From Chryseobacterium balustinum (GTDB lineage Bacteria; Bacteroidota; Bacteroidia; Flavobacteriales; Weeksellaceae), in NCBI RefSeq assembly GCF_900168205.1, contig NZ_FUZE01000006.1, forward strand, positions 62,001-126,000: a DNA stretch of 64,000 nucleotides. Direction: 5' to 3'. Below, piece by piece: positions 15,762-25,565 of this stretch. The position numbers and the translations under genes were made by a program. The notes beneath the pieces are model-generated. The model was given only the letters and a program-made list of their open reading frames with translations, was not told the origin of the DNA and made no database searches. Each line of letters opens with the position of its first letter. Positions within the stretch are counted from its first letter, which is position 1.

Positions 15762-18700
15762 CTATTTTTTCTTTAATGCAGTAAATCTGAAATAAGAAAC
15801 TAATGATAGTAAGAACATTGTTGCTAAACCAATATACACCCAAGCCGGAACCGGAACTGGGTCACCCGCTGCATAAGAGTGAAGTCCACTTAAGTAATAG
15901 TTTACTCCGAAATACGTCATTACCATTGAGCAAAAGGCAAACATCGTTGCAACATGTACTGCCCATCTGCTTCTTAATCCCGGAACCAATCTCATGTGTA
16001 ATACAAAAGCATATACCATAATTGAGATAAATGCCCACGTTTCTTTTGGATCCCAGCTCCAGTATCTTCCCCAAGATTCATTTGCCCAGATACCTCCTAA
16101 AAAGTTTCCTACAGTAAGAGCAAAAAGACCTATTGTTAAAGACATTTCAGAAACAATTGCCAATTCTTTCAAGGTAGAATCATTGTGGGTTTTAAATAGG
16201 TTTTTATCTGCAATAATATAGAATACTAATGAAATTACTGCAATAATCATTGACAATGCAAAGAAGCCATAACTTGATACAATAATTGCAACATGCACAA
16301 TTAACCAGTAAGATTTAAGAACAGGAACCAATGGCGTAATCTGTGGGTCTAATGCAGAACCTCCGTGAGCAAATCCCATCATGATTACCGCAACCATAAA
16401 TCCTGCAGCTGGAATTAACGCGTTTGAAGTATTTTCTTTTTTAATCTTTTTTGTTGTAGACTCTAGTGCTTTTTTTCTTAAGCTCGGTTTACCAAACCCG
16501 AAATAGAACATTAATCCTGCAGAAATCCCTACCCACGAAATAAAGATAATTGCTTCGTAACCGTTACTCCATGGAGCGTGGCCTGAGATAAACCATCTTG
16601 CAATTAATCCTAAGAAATGGCAAATATATCCTACTATTCCTACATAGATTATTCCTTTGATGATGTTATTAAGTTTTTTATTGGGCTTAAATAATGCTAC
16701 GAAACCTAAAATCAATAATAAACTTCCAATAATGGTATAGAAAATCAATAATTTGAAATTGATATCTGCTTTGTTCATGAATACCTCAAGATTAACTTTT
16801 GATTCTGATGGAACGACAGCTTTCGCCCATTTTTGCTGATAATCCGAAAGTTTTTTCAGTTCTGCGTCTGCTTTACTCCAATCTCCTGTTTTTTGTGCCT
16901 GAAGTGCTTCTGCGAAGTAAGGTCCCATTACTTTTTGAGATTCCATATCCGGCTCCATTTTTTGGTCTAACCAAGAATGCCAAGTATGATTCGGATCGTT
17001 TTTCACAGGAACAATTCTCATAAACTGTCCACTGAAAAATTCATTAAAAATCTGAACTCTCTCGTTTAGTTTAATAACTTGCTTATCGTATTCAGATTGT
17101 GCAGCCGGTTTTTTACGGAATGCAGTATTATACTCTTCATCTAAAATATAAGTAAGATTTCCGTTGGCATCGGCCGGGAAAAGGTTCATTAGAGAAGTAT
17201 AACCGTCTTCATCAGCTTTTGTAATTCTCAAAAGCTCCTCACCACCTTTTGCATCAACTTTAATCAACGGAACCATCGTCCAGCTTGGTGTATCTGTGTT
17301 GATAGACAAGAACCACTGTTCAGCTGTTAAGTATTTTCCGTCTGTTCCTTTAAATTTATCTCTTTTGTAAAGTTTTCTTAAAACATCTAAAGCCTGAGTG
17401 TTAATCGGAACAATTCTACCTTCAAAATTCTGCACCAAAAGATATCCAAATTTATCAGCATGTTCTTTGGTGATTTTATTTCTGGCAATCATTTCGTCTG
17501 GCGAAATCATTCTCATTTTCGTTAAAGGAGCAGCTAAAGAATTCTGCTGATTTCCTTGTGGCTGAACTGTCTTCGGAGCAACGTCATGAGTATGCCCATC
17601 ACCTTCTACGTGTACATGTTCTCTGCTTCCGTCTGTTGTACCGTGAGTTTCAATTTTCTGAGCGCTCAAACTTAAGCTTAACAATAATAAGATTACTGTT
17701 GCAGCTCTTTTCTTGTTGATGTCTTTAAGCATTTTATTAAGTTTCCAAAAATGGGTTCCTTTCCAGAAGAACATCACAAACATACCTCCGAATAAAAATG
17801 CATAACCTATATAAGAAATTAAAGTTCCCCAAAAATCATGATTTACAGATAATAAAGTTCCCATTCTGTCTGGAGTATAACTCGCCTGGAAAAAGCGGTA
17901 ACCTTTATAGTTAAGAACGTTATTCATGTAAATTTTATAAGGTGTCTGTTTTCCTTCATCGATGATTTTTATGTGACTTTCGTATGCGCTTGGAGATGAA
18001 CTTCCAGGATAAGTTTCCATCACGAAATCATCTAATTTTATTGCAAAAGGAGTGGTGTAAATTTTAGGACCAAAACCAACCATAATATTTAGATTATCCA
18101 TGGTTACCTGTTTATAAGCATTAGGATTTCCTCTTTCTACAGAAAGTTCTACAATTTGTTTTGTTTTTGGGCCTTCAATTTCTATCGTCATTGCATCGGG
18201 AACATTCTGATCCTTCTTTTTGTCGCCTTCAAAAGCCATTAGTTTTCCTTTTTTAAGACCTTCAGGAACTACTAATTTTAGTTCGTTAATGCTGTAAAGA
18301 CTTCTCAAAACCAAAGGTTGATACTGGTCTTTCGCCGTATTTCCTGTTGCCTGGGTTGCCATGGTCATATAGGTTGCGTCAACGGGAGTTTTAATCAATA
18401 TTTGCCCGTTTTCTTGCTTAAATTCTACAGCCCCTTCAATGGCTCTGTTGAATGTCACCAAAGTTCCGTTAATTGATTTTGTTTCTCCGGATTTGATATA
18501 AATATTCTGTCTTCCGGTTTCTGCGGTAGATACTAAATGAAGGTATTCTGCTCCATTTTTATCAGCAACTAAACTGTCTTTTTTCCTCTGAACATAATCC
18601 AAAGTTTTTACCTTAACCTGTTTTCCGTGGAAATCATAAGTTGCTTTAAAATCTTTGTGCAATGGAGACATTAGGTAAGGGACATCCTGATAATTCAGCA

Positions 18701-19094
18701 CATCTCCCTTGTCTTCGATTTGAATTTTAAAGAAATTTTTATCGGTAACGATTTCGTTTGAGGTCTCACCCTCTCTGATGCTCATTTGACCTTCAAAACT
18801 AATGTATCTGGTAATAGCACCCCCAACGAAAATTAAGATAAATGAAAGGTGAAACACCAAAACGGGCCATTTTTCTCTTTTCCAGAGGCGGTATCGTCCG
18901 ATATTTCCCACAAAATTAATGATGAGGAGAAGCATAATGAGTTCAAACCATTTTGCTTCATAAATTAAGGCTTTTGCCGTTGGTGTTCCATAATCGTTTT
19001 CTAGGAACGTTGCATATGCCATTGCAAATGCATAAACCAGCAATAGAACAGCCATTGTTCTGGTGGAGATAATTATATCCTGCAGCTTCTTCAT
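15762..19094 (-). CDS. ResB-CcsA fusion, system II cytochrome c haem ligase
   Basis: This 1110-residue membrane protein handles haem delivery and attachment to apocytochrome c at the periplasmic face. The N-terminal part has the ResB (CcsB) layout, with paired membrane helices near 15-90, a large periplasmic domain and a helix near 420-440. The middle contains a His-rich linker (HVEGDGHTHDV). The C-terminal part from about residue 780 is CcsA, with the haem-binding WGRYWSWDPKETWAF motif at about 1008-1022 and membrane helices with conserved His. Fusion of both partners is usual in Bacteroidota. A TATTTTTG -7 element lies at 19122-19115. Confidence 0.95.
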   Translation of the reverse strand: MKKLQDIIISTRTMAVLLLVYAFAMAYATFLENDYGTPTAKALIYEAKWFELIMLLLIINFVGNIGRYRLWKREKWPVLVFHLSFILIFVGGAITRYISFEGQMSIREGETSNEIVTDKNFFKIQIEDKGDVLNYQDVPYLMSPLHKDFKATYDFHGKQVKVKTLDYVQRKKDSLVADKNGAEYLHLVSTAETGRQNIYIKSGETKSINGTLVTFNRAIEGAVEFKQENGQILIKTPVDATYMTMATQATGNTAKDQYQPLVLRSLYSINELKLVVPEGLKKGKLMAFEGDKKKDQNVPDAMTIEIEGPKTKQIVELSVERGNPNAYKQVTMDNLNIMVGFGPKIYTTPFAIKLDDFVMETYPGSSSPSAYESHIKIIDEGKQTPYKIYMNNVLNYKGYRFFQASYTPDRMGTLLSVNHDFWGTLISYIGYAFLFGGMFVMFFWKGTHFWKLNKMLKDINKKRAATVILLLLSLSLSAQKIETHGTTDGSREHVHVEGDGHTHDVAPKTVQPQGNQQNSLAAPLTKMRMISPDEMIARNKITKEHADKFGYLLVQNFEGRIVPINTQALDVLRKLYKRDKFKGTDGKYLTAEQWFLSINTDTPSWTMVPLIKVDAKGGEELLRITKADEDGYTSLMNLFPADANGNLTYILDEEYNTAFRKKPAAQSEYDKQVIKLNERVQIFNEFFSGQFMRIVPVKNDPNHTWHSWLDQKMEPDMESQKVMGPYFAEALQAQKTGDWSKADAELKKLSDYQQKWAKAVVPSESKVNLEVFMNKADINFKLLIFYTIIGSLLLILGFVALFKPNKKLNNIIKGIIYVGIVGYICHFLGLIARWFISGHAPWSNGYEAIIFISWVGISAGLMFYFGFGKPSLRKKALESTTKKIKKENTSNALIPAAGFMVAVIMMGFAHGGSALDPQITPLVPVLKSYWLIVHVAIIVSSYGFFALSMIIAVISLVFYIIADKNLFKTHNDSTLKELAIVSEMSLTIGLFALTVGNFLGGIWANESWGRYWSWDPKETWAFISIMVYAFVLHMRLVPGLRSRWAVHVATMFAFCSMVMTYFGVNYYLSGLHSYAAGDPVPVPAWVYIGLATMFLLSLVSYFRFTALKKK

Positions 19095-19322
19095 GATATT
19101 TTTTACTTGACATGCAAAAATAAGGATGATAAACCGAAAGAGGGCTAAAAAAAGCTGTTTTTTGTCACATTAAAAGGGATTTAGCTTATTTTGAAGCGTT
19201 CTTAATAAGCGTGATTTTATTAAATAAAACATAAAAATAAGTCTCGATTTCGGGCATTAAATATGACATCAAAAAACAAACGTGATTTCTCCTAAAAAAT
19301 ATTTAAAATCTAAAAAAAACAT

Positions 19323-19330
19323 TAAATTTG
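19323..19330 (+). promoter_or_regulatory. ftsK -7 promoter element
   Basis: TAAATTTG matches TAnnTTTG and ends 14 nt before ATG 19345. No clear -33 element is seen. It lies inside the longer open frame that begins at 19282, which argues for the later start of ftsK. Confidence 0.45.
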
Positions 19331-19344
19331 CGCAGACTGACATT

Positions 19345-21897
19345 ATGGAAAAGAAATCACAAAAAAACCTAGCAGCAATGCCTGAAACTAGCAAAATCTT
19401 ATCAAAACAACGTATTTTTTTCGGACTCACACTTATTGTTTTCGCCGGAGTATTAACGCTGTCTTTTATTTCTTATTTAATGAATTGGAAAGCAGACCAA
19501 AGCCAGGCTGGAACTTTTTTAGATAAAACGATAAAATCATCAAACCTATTTGGTAAGCTTGGCGATTGGCTTGGTAATATTTTTATTTTTGAAAGTATTG
19601 GTGTTGCTTCATTTATCATAGCTTTTCTATTTGTAGTCTTAGGAACGATGATTTTAAAGAAAAAAATCTTTAAACCTTGGATGACTTTTGGGCATTCACT
19701 ATTTTTCATTTGCTGGTTACCTATATTATTGGGTGCAATTACAAGAGGAAATGGTAATGGCGGTGTTTTAAGTGGAGTGTATGGGTATCAGATTATGGAT
19801 TCTCTTTCTGCGATTATCGGCACCGTTGGTCTTTGGGTAGTTTTAGTGGTAAGTATTGCACTTTATTTTATTCTTGAATTTAATCTTAGACCAAGCTCGA
19901 TAAAAGCTAAACTTAATGTAATTAATGAAAATACTATTGGGAAAGTAAAATCGATGATGCCAAATTCTGACCAGGATTTTGATGCCGATGAGGAATTGGA
20001 AGAAGAATTACATGATGAAGAACAAAATATTACGGTTACCGAAATGTCTAGCCCTAAAAAAAGCCCTGAAGTGGCTAAAAAGAATGTGGCTATCCAGGAA
20101 GTTAAAGAAAATCAACCGATTGCAGAAGTTGAAACAATTGTAACGCCTAATCAAACTTCTTTTGAGGAAGATAAAGAAATTACTCCCACTCTAAATTTAA
20201 ATATTACTACAACATCTACAATCCCTACTATAAAACCTGAAGATGCTTTTGATGCGCCTGTTTCAAATTTTTCAACATCTTCTTCTTCTGAACCAGACGA
20301 AATTAAATTTAAAGTAGAAGTTGCTCCTGTAATTGACATTATAGATGAAGCTGATAAACAATCTCAAGATTTGGTAGACAAACATGGCTTGTATGATCAC
20401 CGATTAGATTTAGCGAAATTCCAAATGCCTCCAATCGATTTATTGAAAGAATATGGCAATGAAGAAATTTCTATTAATAAAGAAGAATTAGAAGAAAACA
20501 AAAATAAAATTGTTGGTCTTTTGAAGACTTTCAACGTTGGAATTGCTGAAATTAAAGCGACGATCGGACCAACAGTTACTTTGTATGAAATTGTTCCGGA
20601 AGCAGGGATCAGAGTTGCTTCCATTAAAAAATTACAGGATGACATTGCCTTGAATCTTTCTGCTCTAGGAATCAGAATTATTGCGCCAATGCCTGGAAAA
20701 GGTACGATTGGTATTGAGGTTCCGAGAAAAAATCCTACAATGGTCTCTATGAGATCGGTAATTGCTTCTCAGAAATTCCAGAATACAGATATGGATTTGC
20801 CGGTTGTTTTCGGTAAGACAATTTCTAATGAAGTGTTTATGGCAGATCTATCTAAAATGCCTCACCTTTTGATGGCGGGAGCAACCGGACAAGGAAAATC
20901 GGTAGGTATTAATGCTATTCTGACTTCCCTACTTTACAAAAAACATCCAAGTGAACTGAAGTTTGTCATGGTGGATCCTAAAAAGGTAGAACTTTCCTTA
21001 TACTCAAAAATTGAAAGACATTATCTGGCAAAACTTCCGGATTCTGATGATGCGATTATCACAGACACTAATAAAGTAATTAATACTTTGAATTCTCTTT
21101 GCGTAGAGATGGACCAGCGTTATGATTTACTTAAAAATGCTTTCTGTAAAAATTTAAAAGAATACAATAAAAAATTCACCGAAAGAAAATTAAACCCTGA
21201 AAACGGACACCGATATTTACCGTATATCGTTTTAGTTGTCGATGAGTTTGCAGATTTAATTATGACTGCCGGAAAAGAAGTTGAGCTTCCGATTGCAAGA
21301 TTAGCACAGTTGGCAAGAGCGGTAGGAATTCACTTAATTGTTGCTACACAAAGACCTTCTGTAAATGTAATTACAGGGATGATTAAAGCCAACTTCCCTG
21401 CGAGAGCGGCATTCAGAGTAATTTCAAGTGTAGATTCAAGAACTATTTTAGATTCTACAGGAGCTGATCAGTTGATTGGTAAAGGTGATATGCTTTATTT
21501 TAACGGAAACGAAATTTTAAGACTTCAGTGTGCATTTGTAGATACTCCGGAAGTTGAGAGGCTGGCTGAGTTTATTGGTGAACAAAAAGGATATGCTTCT
21601 GCCTTCTTACTTCCAGAATATGTTTCTGAAGAAGCGACAAGCACTGTAGGAGCTTTTGACCCTAACGAAAAAGATGCTTTATTTGAAGATGCTGCAAGAA
21701 TTATTGTTTCCACGCAGCAAGGTTCTACTTCAATGCTTCAGAGACAGCTGAAATTAGGATACAATAGAGCCGGAAGAATTATGGATCAGCTAGAAGCAAG
21801 CGGTATTGTTGGAGGATTTAACGGTGCTAAAGCCAGAGAAGTTTTGATTAGTGATCTGTATTCTTTGGAGCAATTTTTAGAAGATTTGAGAAATTAA
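19345..21897 (+). CDS. ftsK: DNA translocase FtsK/SpoIIIE
   Basis: This septal DNA pump for chromosome segregation has 850 residues from the chosen start. Four hydrophobic segments lie within the first ~170 residues. An acidic, Pro/Thr/Ser-rich linker follows to about 340, then the alpha/beta motor. Walker A is GATGQGKSVG (about 511-520) and Walker B is LVVDEFADL (about 630-638). The C-terminal gamma winged helix (SMLQRQLKLGYNRAGRIMDQ) binds KOPS-type sequences. A second, diverged copy of its last codons lies at 22421-22456 beyond the next gene. Confidence 0.95.
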   Translation: MEKKSQKNLAAMPETSKILSKQRIFFGLTLIVFAGVLTLSFISYLMNWKADQSQAGTFLDKTIKSSNLFGKLGDWLGNIFIFESIGVASFIIAFLFVVLGTMILKKKIFKPWMTFGHSLFFICWLPILLGAITRGNGNGGVLSGVYGYQIMDSLSAIIGTVGLWVVLVVSIALYFILEFNLRPSSIKAKLNVINENTIGKVKSMMPNSDQDFDADEELEEELHDEEQNITVTEMSSPKKSPEVAKKNVAIQEVKENQPIAEVETIVTPNQTSFEEDKEITPTLNLNITTTSTIPTIKPEDAFDAPVSNFSTSSSSEPDEIKFKVEVAPVIDIIDEADKQSQDLVDKHGLYDHRLDLAKFQMPPIDLLKEYGNEEISINKEELEENKNKIVGLLKTFNVGIAEIKATIGPTVTLYEIVPEAGIRVASIKKLQDDIALNLSALGIRIIAPMPGKGTIGIEVPRKNPTMVSMRSVIASQKFQNTDMDLPVVFGKTISNEVFMADLSKMPHLLMAGATGQGKSVGINAILTSLLYKKHPSELKFVMVDPKKVELSLYSKIERHYLAKLPDSDDAIITDTNKVINTLNSLCVEMDQRYDLLKNAFCKNLKEYNKKFTERKLNPENGHRYLPYIVLVVDEFADLIMTAGKEVELPIARLAQLARAVGIHLIVATQRPSVNVITGMIKANFPARAAFRVISSVDSRTILDSTGADQLIGKGDMLYFNGNEILRLQCAFVDTPEVERLAEFIGEQKGYASAFLLPEYVSEEATSTVGAFDPNEKDALFEDAARIIVSTQQGSTSMLQRQLKLGYNRAGRIMDQLEASGIVGGFNGAKAREVLISDLYSLEQFLEDLRN

Positions 21898-21921
21898 TAA
21901 CAACTTTAAAATAACATAAAG

Positions 21922-22383
21922 ATGAAAATTTTAAAATTAGCGAAAGGAATCTTTCTTATTTCTACAATATTAATGATCTCTTCCTGCGCCTTGAAATCAA
22001 TTCCCAGTGATTATAATACAGTAAAACTAGATGCCGTAAACACAGAGAATTTAGGCTATGGGAAAGTTCTAATCTATAACGGAGCAGGAATAATGCATTC
22101 TGCCGACAACACAGCAAGATTAAATATCTGGGTCGACGGTAAATCGCTAGGACAAATCAAATCCAGAGAATATTTAATCATTGATCTTAATAATGGAAAT
22201 CATGAGTTTAAAATTCTTCATATTGATATGGTAAATATGAGAAGTACGCATCAGATTAATGTAAATGAAAATACAAAAGTAGTAAGAGTAGAACCTACAA
22301 TAACTTCGAATAAAGCAACTGTAACAAATGCCTTACCTGAAAATTTTGAAAAGTACAGATATAGAATTGAGCATAATAAATAG
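21922..22383 (+). CDS. Lipoprotein of unknown function between ftsK and its relic tail
   Basis: The 153-residue product has a signal peptide with the lipobox ISSC (Cys at about residue 22) and a predicted beta-sandwich body (KVLIYNGAGIMHSADNTARL, then NIWVDGKSLGQIKSREYLII). The body recalls DUF2846-like lipoproteins, with low certainty. It starts 25 nt after ftsK and is followed by a diverged copy of the ftsK 3' end. This shows that the gene entered between ftsK and the LolA-like gene, probably bringing or displacing an ftsK tail. Confidence 0.75.
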   Translation: MKILKLAKGIFLISTILMISSCALKSIPSDYNTVKLDAVNTENLGYGKVLIYNGAGIMHSADNTARLNIWVDGKSLGQIKSREYLIIDLNNGNHEFKILHIDMVNMRSTHQINVNENTKVVRVEPTITSNKATVTNALPENFEKYRYRIEHNK

Positions 22384-22420
22384 ATTAATTATTTTCAGAT
22401 GCCTAAGCTTTCATACTGAT

Positions 22421-22456
22421 CCTTTGGAACAGTTTTTGGAAGATCTGCGAAATTAA
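22421..22456 (+). pseudogene. Relic of an ftsK 3' end
   Basis: These 36 bases read PLEQFLEDLRN-stop, matching the real ftsK end at 21862-21897 (SLEQFLEDLRN-stop). Thirty of 36 bases agree. Apart from the first codon, all five changes are synonymous. No start codon or longer frame is attached. An imperfect inverted repeat (22408-22422 with 22487-22499) surrounds the relic. Confidence 0.75.
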
Positions 22457-22531
22457 AATTAAAAAAACATTTTATTTTAACTTTCAGGATGTATGAAAGT
22501 CTAAAGAATAGGAAAAATTAGAAAATTAAAA

Positions 22532-23179
22532 ATGAAAAAAATAATATCAAAAATAGTTGTAGGAACATTGGTCGTAGGAAGTATTGGTTTTGTGCAGGCT
22601 CAGAAAATTGATGCCAAAGCAAAGAAAATACTAGATGATATTACGGCAAATTACAATTCTAAAAAGAATTCATACTTCAAATTTGCTTTTGGAAGCGGAA
22701 TGAACGGAACTGTTTCTAAAACCGAACCGGGAATTTATTATTCTGCAGGTGATAAATACAAGTTGAAAATCATGGAAACGGAACAGATTTTTGACGGAAA
22801 TAAAATCTACAACATCAATACAGAAGACATGGAGGTGACCGTGGCAAAGCCAAATGCAAACAGCACGATGTTCTCCCCTATCAATTATCTTACTTCTTAC
22901 AGAAAAGACTATAACGTTGCTTACAGCGGTAAAAAAACGGTGGATGGTGTGAGCGCAGATTTAATTAAATTAACGCCGGTAAAAGCAAACGGATTAAAAT
23001 ATATTTATCTTTATGTAGATTATGCAAAAAAGCAAATGCTGAAACTAGAGCAGCATGGTAATAATAAAGATATTTCTGTAATTGCGATTAAAGAATACAA
23101 GGAAAACCAGCAATTAGACCCGAATATGTTTGTTTTTGACAAGACAAAATTTAAAAATTATCTTGTTACAGAATTATAA
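22532..23179 (+). CDS. LolA-like outer-membrane lipoprotein carrier
   Basis: This 215-residue periplasmic protein has a signal peptide ending AQA before Q (cleavage about residue 24). The body is a LolA/LolB-type half barrel: ILDDITANYNSKKNSYFKF, DKYKLKIMETEQIFDGNKIY and PINYLTSYRKDYNVAYSGKK are the usual strands. It should carry lipoproteins or other lipids across the periplasm. The place downstream of ftsK and upstream of LptF/G is a common Flavobacteriia arrangement. It ends in a terminator at 23204-23231. Confidence 0.88.
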   Translation: MKKIISKIVVGTLVVGSIGFVQAQKIDAKAKKILDDITANYNSKKNSYFKFAFGSGMNGTVSKTEPGIYYSAGDKYKLKIMETEQIFDGNKIYNINTEDMEVTVAKPNANSTMFSPINYLTSYRKDYNVAYSGKKTVDGVSADLIKLTPVKANGLKYIYLYVDYAKKQMLKLEQHGNNKDISVIAIKEYKENQQLDPNMFVFDKTKFKNYLVTEL

Positions 23180-23203
23180 TTCTAAATAAATATTAAAATT
23201 TCA

Positions 23204-23231
23204 AGTCACAAAGAAAACTTTGTGGCTTTTT
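23204..23231 (+). terminator. Terminator after the LolA-like gene
   Basis: A 10-bp stem with one G-U pair (23204-23213 with 23218-23227) and an AAAA loop is followed by a T-run. It separates the carrier gene from lptF/G. A TAATTTTG -7 match at 23235-23242 lies only 4 nt before the next ATG. Confidence 0.7.
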
Positions 23232-23246
23232 CATTAATTTTGGCGA

Positions 23247-24701
23247 ATGTTTAAAATCTTAGACCGATATATCATCAAGACCTTTTTTGGTCCGTTTTTA
23301 TTTATATTCAGTGTACTGTTTTTTATATTTATTGTAAACATTATCTGGATTCAGCTGGGTCAGTTTATGGGTAAAGGTTTAACGACTTTACAAATCATGA
23401 AGCTCCTTTTCTACCTTGGAGTAAGTGTAGTAAGTATGGTTTTACCTTTAACGGTGCTTTTGGCGAGTATAATGTCTTTCGGTGAACTGGGAGAACGGTA
23501 TGAACTTGCTGCTATGAAAGCCGCCGGAATATCTTTAACGCGTGTGATGTTACCGCTTTTAGGAGTAACAGCTGTTTTAGCGGTCATGCTCTATTTTTTC
23601 TCAAATAATATTATTCCCGATTTTCAGAGAAAAGCGAAGAATATGCTTTTTAATATTGCTCAAACCAAACCTGCATTGAATTTTACGCCGGGGCAGTTTA
23701 TTGATCAGATTCCTGGTGTTATGGTAAAATTTGATAAAATTAAAGGTGAAGATGGAAGAGATCTGGAGGGTATATTTATTCACAAAAAAGCAGGTAATTT
23801 CGAAAATCAACAGACGATTGTTGCCGAAAAGGGAAAATTTGCAAATGCTGTGAATAGAAAATATATGAAGCTTATCCTTTATAACGGAAGTGTAATTGAA
23901 GATAGTTATGCCGGAAAAGCAGATAATGTAAGATTAAAACAACCCGATCAGGCAACCAAATTTGATACTTTAATTACGCATTTTGACATTAGCGAATTAA
24001 TTGATAAAGCCATCGAAAAAGAACAGATTACAGACGACTACCGTTTTCAAACGTATACAGAGCTTTTAGGTACCATCGATAAAGCTAAAAAAGACAACAG
24101 TAGAACTGCGGACAATATCAGTAACGATATTATTTCTCAAACGAATTCTGTAGTTACATATATGGATAAAAATAAAACCAAAGCTCCGATAAAATCTCAA
24201 TATAAATTAGACACCATAAAAGGAGATAAGAAACTACAGATTCTTACCAATGCTTATTCTAGGTTAGATAATCTGAAAACCAATTTAGATGCTAAAGAAA
24301 AAGAGATTGATCCTAGTGTAAAATATTTCAGTAAAGTAGTTATTTATCAGCAGAGAATTCTTACCTACTCTTTTACCTGTATCATCTTTTTTATGATTGG
24401 TGCCAGTTTAGGATCTATTATCCGAAAAGGAGGAATGGGAGTTCCGGTAATCATAGCGATTGTAATATTCATTATTTTCTATGTCATCAATGTAGGTTTT
24501 GAAAATGTAGCGTGGTCTGGTAAAATGAGCCCGTATCTTGCGGCTTGGCTTCCCAATATTATCTTATTCCCTTTTGGAATTCTAATGACCTATAAAGCTT
24601 TAACAGACTCTCAGTTATTCGATTCTGAAAAGTATAAAGCTTTCCTTAAACCAATCACGAAGCTCTTCGTGAAACAAAAAGAACATCAACGTTATCAATA
24701 A
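23247..24701 (+). CDS. LptF/LptG-family permease
   Basis: This 484-residue member of the YjgP/YjgQ family is a membrane subunit of the lipopolysaccharide export ABC complex. Three membrane helices lie near the N-terminus (YIIKTFFGPFLFIFSVLFFI and two by residue 130). A periplasmic beta-jellyroll domain follows (about 135-250), then a Bacteroidota-type helical insert rich in Lys and Asp (about 250-360). Three further helices close the protein. A terminator follows. Confidence 0.92.
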   Translation: MFKILDRYIIKTFFGPFLFIFSVLFFIFIVNIIWIQLGQFMGKGLTTLQIMKLLFYLGVSVVSMVLPLTVLLASIMSFGELGERYELAAMKAAGISLTRVMLPLLGVTAVLAVMLYFFSNNIIPDFQRKAKNMLFNIAQTKPALNFTPGQFIDQIPGVMVKFDKIKGEDGRDLEGIFIHKKAGNFENQQTIVAEKGKFANAVNRKYMKLILYNGSVIEDSYAGKADNVRLKQPDQATKFDTLITHFDISELIDKAIEKEQITDDYRFQTYTELLGTIDKAKKDNSRTADNISNDIISQTNSVVTYMDKNKTKAPIKSQYKLDTIKGDKKLQILTNAYSRLDNLKTNLDAKEKEIDPSVKYFSKVVIYQQRILTYSFTCIIFFMIGASLGSIIRKGGMGVPVIIAIVIFIIFYVINVGFENVAWSGKMSPYLAAWLPNIILFPFGILMTYKALTDSQLFDSEKYKAFLKPITKLFVKQKEHQRYQ

Positions 24702-24706
24702 TCATT

Positions 24707-24737
24707 AAATCCGAAAGAAATTTCGGATTTTTTTTTG
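24707..24737 (+). terminator. Terminator of lptF/G
   Basis: A 10-bp perfect stem (24707-24716 with 24721-24730) with a GAAA loop is followed by seven T. Confidence 0.88.
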
Positions 24738-24806
24738 CAATCAAAAGTTTAAAATTAATATCTTCAAAAAGTGAAATTTTTATTTTAACTAACTCTAAAA
24801 ACGGAT

Positions 24807-25523
24807 ATGAAAAGAATTATTTTTATTGTATCATTGATTTCAATAGTTTCTTGCTCAGGAAGTTCTGAAAATAGATCAAACTCCAATAATATTGAGACAG
24901 AATCTCCTATTCAAAATCTCAATGTTCAAACGAGCACATTTTCAGAAATTGACAGCAGTGGAGTTTTGATGTTTCCGCTCAAAATGGGTGAAACCAAACG
25001 TGAAGATGGAGGCTCTTCTTACAAAGATATTCCTTCATATTACTTTTGGAATATTATGTTTTTTAATTCTAATACCAATAATTATTACTTATTGACAAAA
25101 GATAAAATCTTAATTGAAAGTTTTAACGAAGAATATTATGATGATACAAAAACAGTTTCAACCTATAAAACAAATTATATTTTTTATACGGCTAAAAGTT
25201 TAGATTACAATAAAGATAATCTGTTGAATGATAAAGATCCTTCCTATCTTTTTGTTTCAGACAAAGAAGGAATGAACTTCAAACAACTTTCTCCAGATAA
25301 TTATCATTTGTCCAATTGGAAGTATATTAAATCTACCAATAAAGTAATTTTTACTGCGTCAAAAGACAGTGATAAAAACAGTTTATTTGACGATAAAGAT
25401 GAAGTTGTAGCTTTTGAAGTGAATGTAGACTTAAATGAATCAGCAAAAGAAATTTTTAATAATGAAACAAAGAGTGAGCTTAAAAAATTATATGATAGAG
25501 ACTGGAAAAAGGTGAAAAAATAA
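24807..25523 (+). CDS. Lipoprotein of unknown function
   Basis: This 238-residue lipoprotein has the lipobox IVSC (Cys about residue 17) and a Ser/Asn-rich spacer. The body contains two similar stretches, DYNKDNLLNDKDPSYLFVSD and DSDKNSLFDDKDEVVAFEVN. Both have the spaced Asp/Asn pattern DxNxDxLxDxxD of calcium-binding loops, here within beta-propeller-like repeats (KYIKSTNKVIFTASKDSD). No family was recognised. It opens a run of three small exported proteins on the plus strand. Confidence 0.7.
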   Translation: MKRIIFIVSLISIVSCSGSSENRSNSNNIETESPIQNLNVQTSTFSEIDSSGVLMFPLKMGETKREDGGSSYKDIPSYYFWNIMFFNSNTNNYYLLTKDKILIESFNEEYYDDTKTVSTYKTNYIFYTAKSLDYNKDNLLNDKDPSYLFVSDKEGMNFKQLSPDNYHLSNWKYIKSTNKVIFTASKDSDKNSLFDDKDEVVAFEVNVDLNESAKEIFNNETKSELKKLYDRDWKKVKK

Positions 25524-25565
25524 TAAAAAGTATTTGTGCAAAACCATTTAAAAATAATATTTATC

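Noticed and set aside
19282-19344. N-terminal extension of ftsK from position 19282
   Set aside because: A -7 promoter element lies within the extension, and the ATG at 19345 gives a normal start just before the charged and membrane region.
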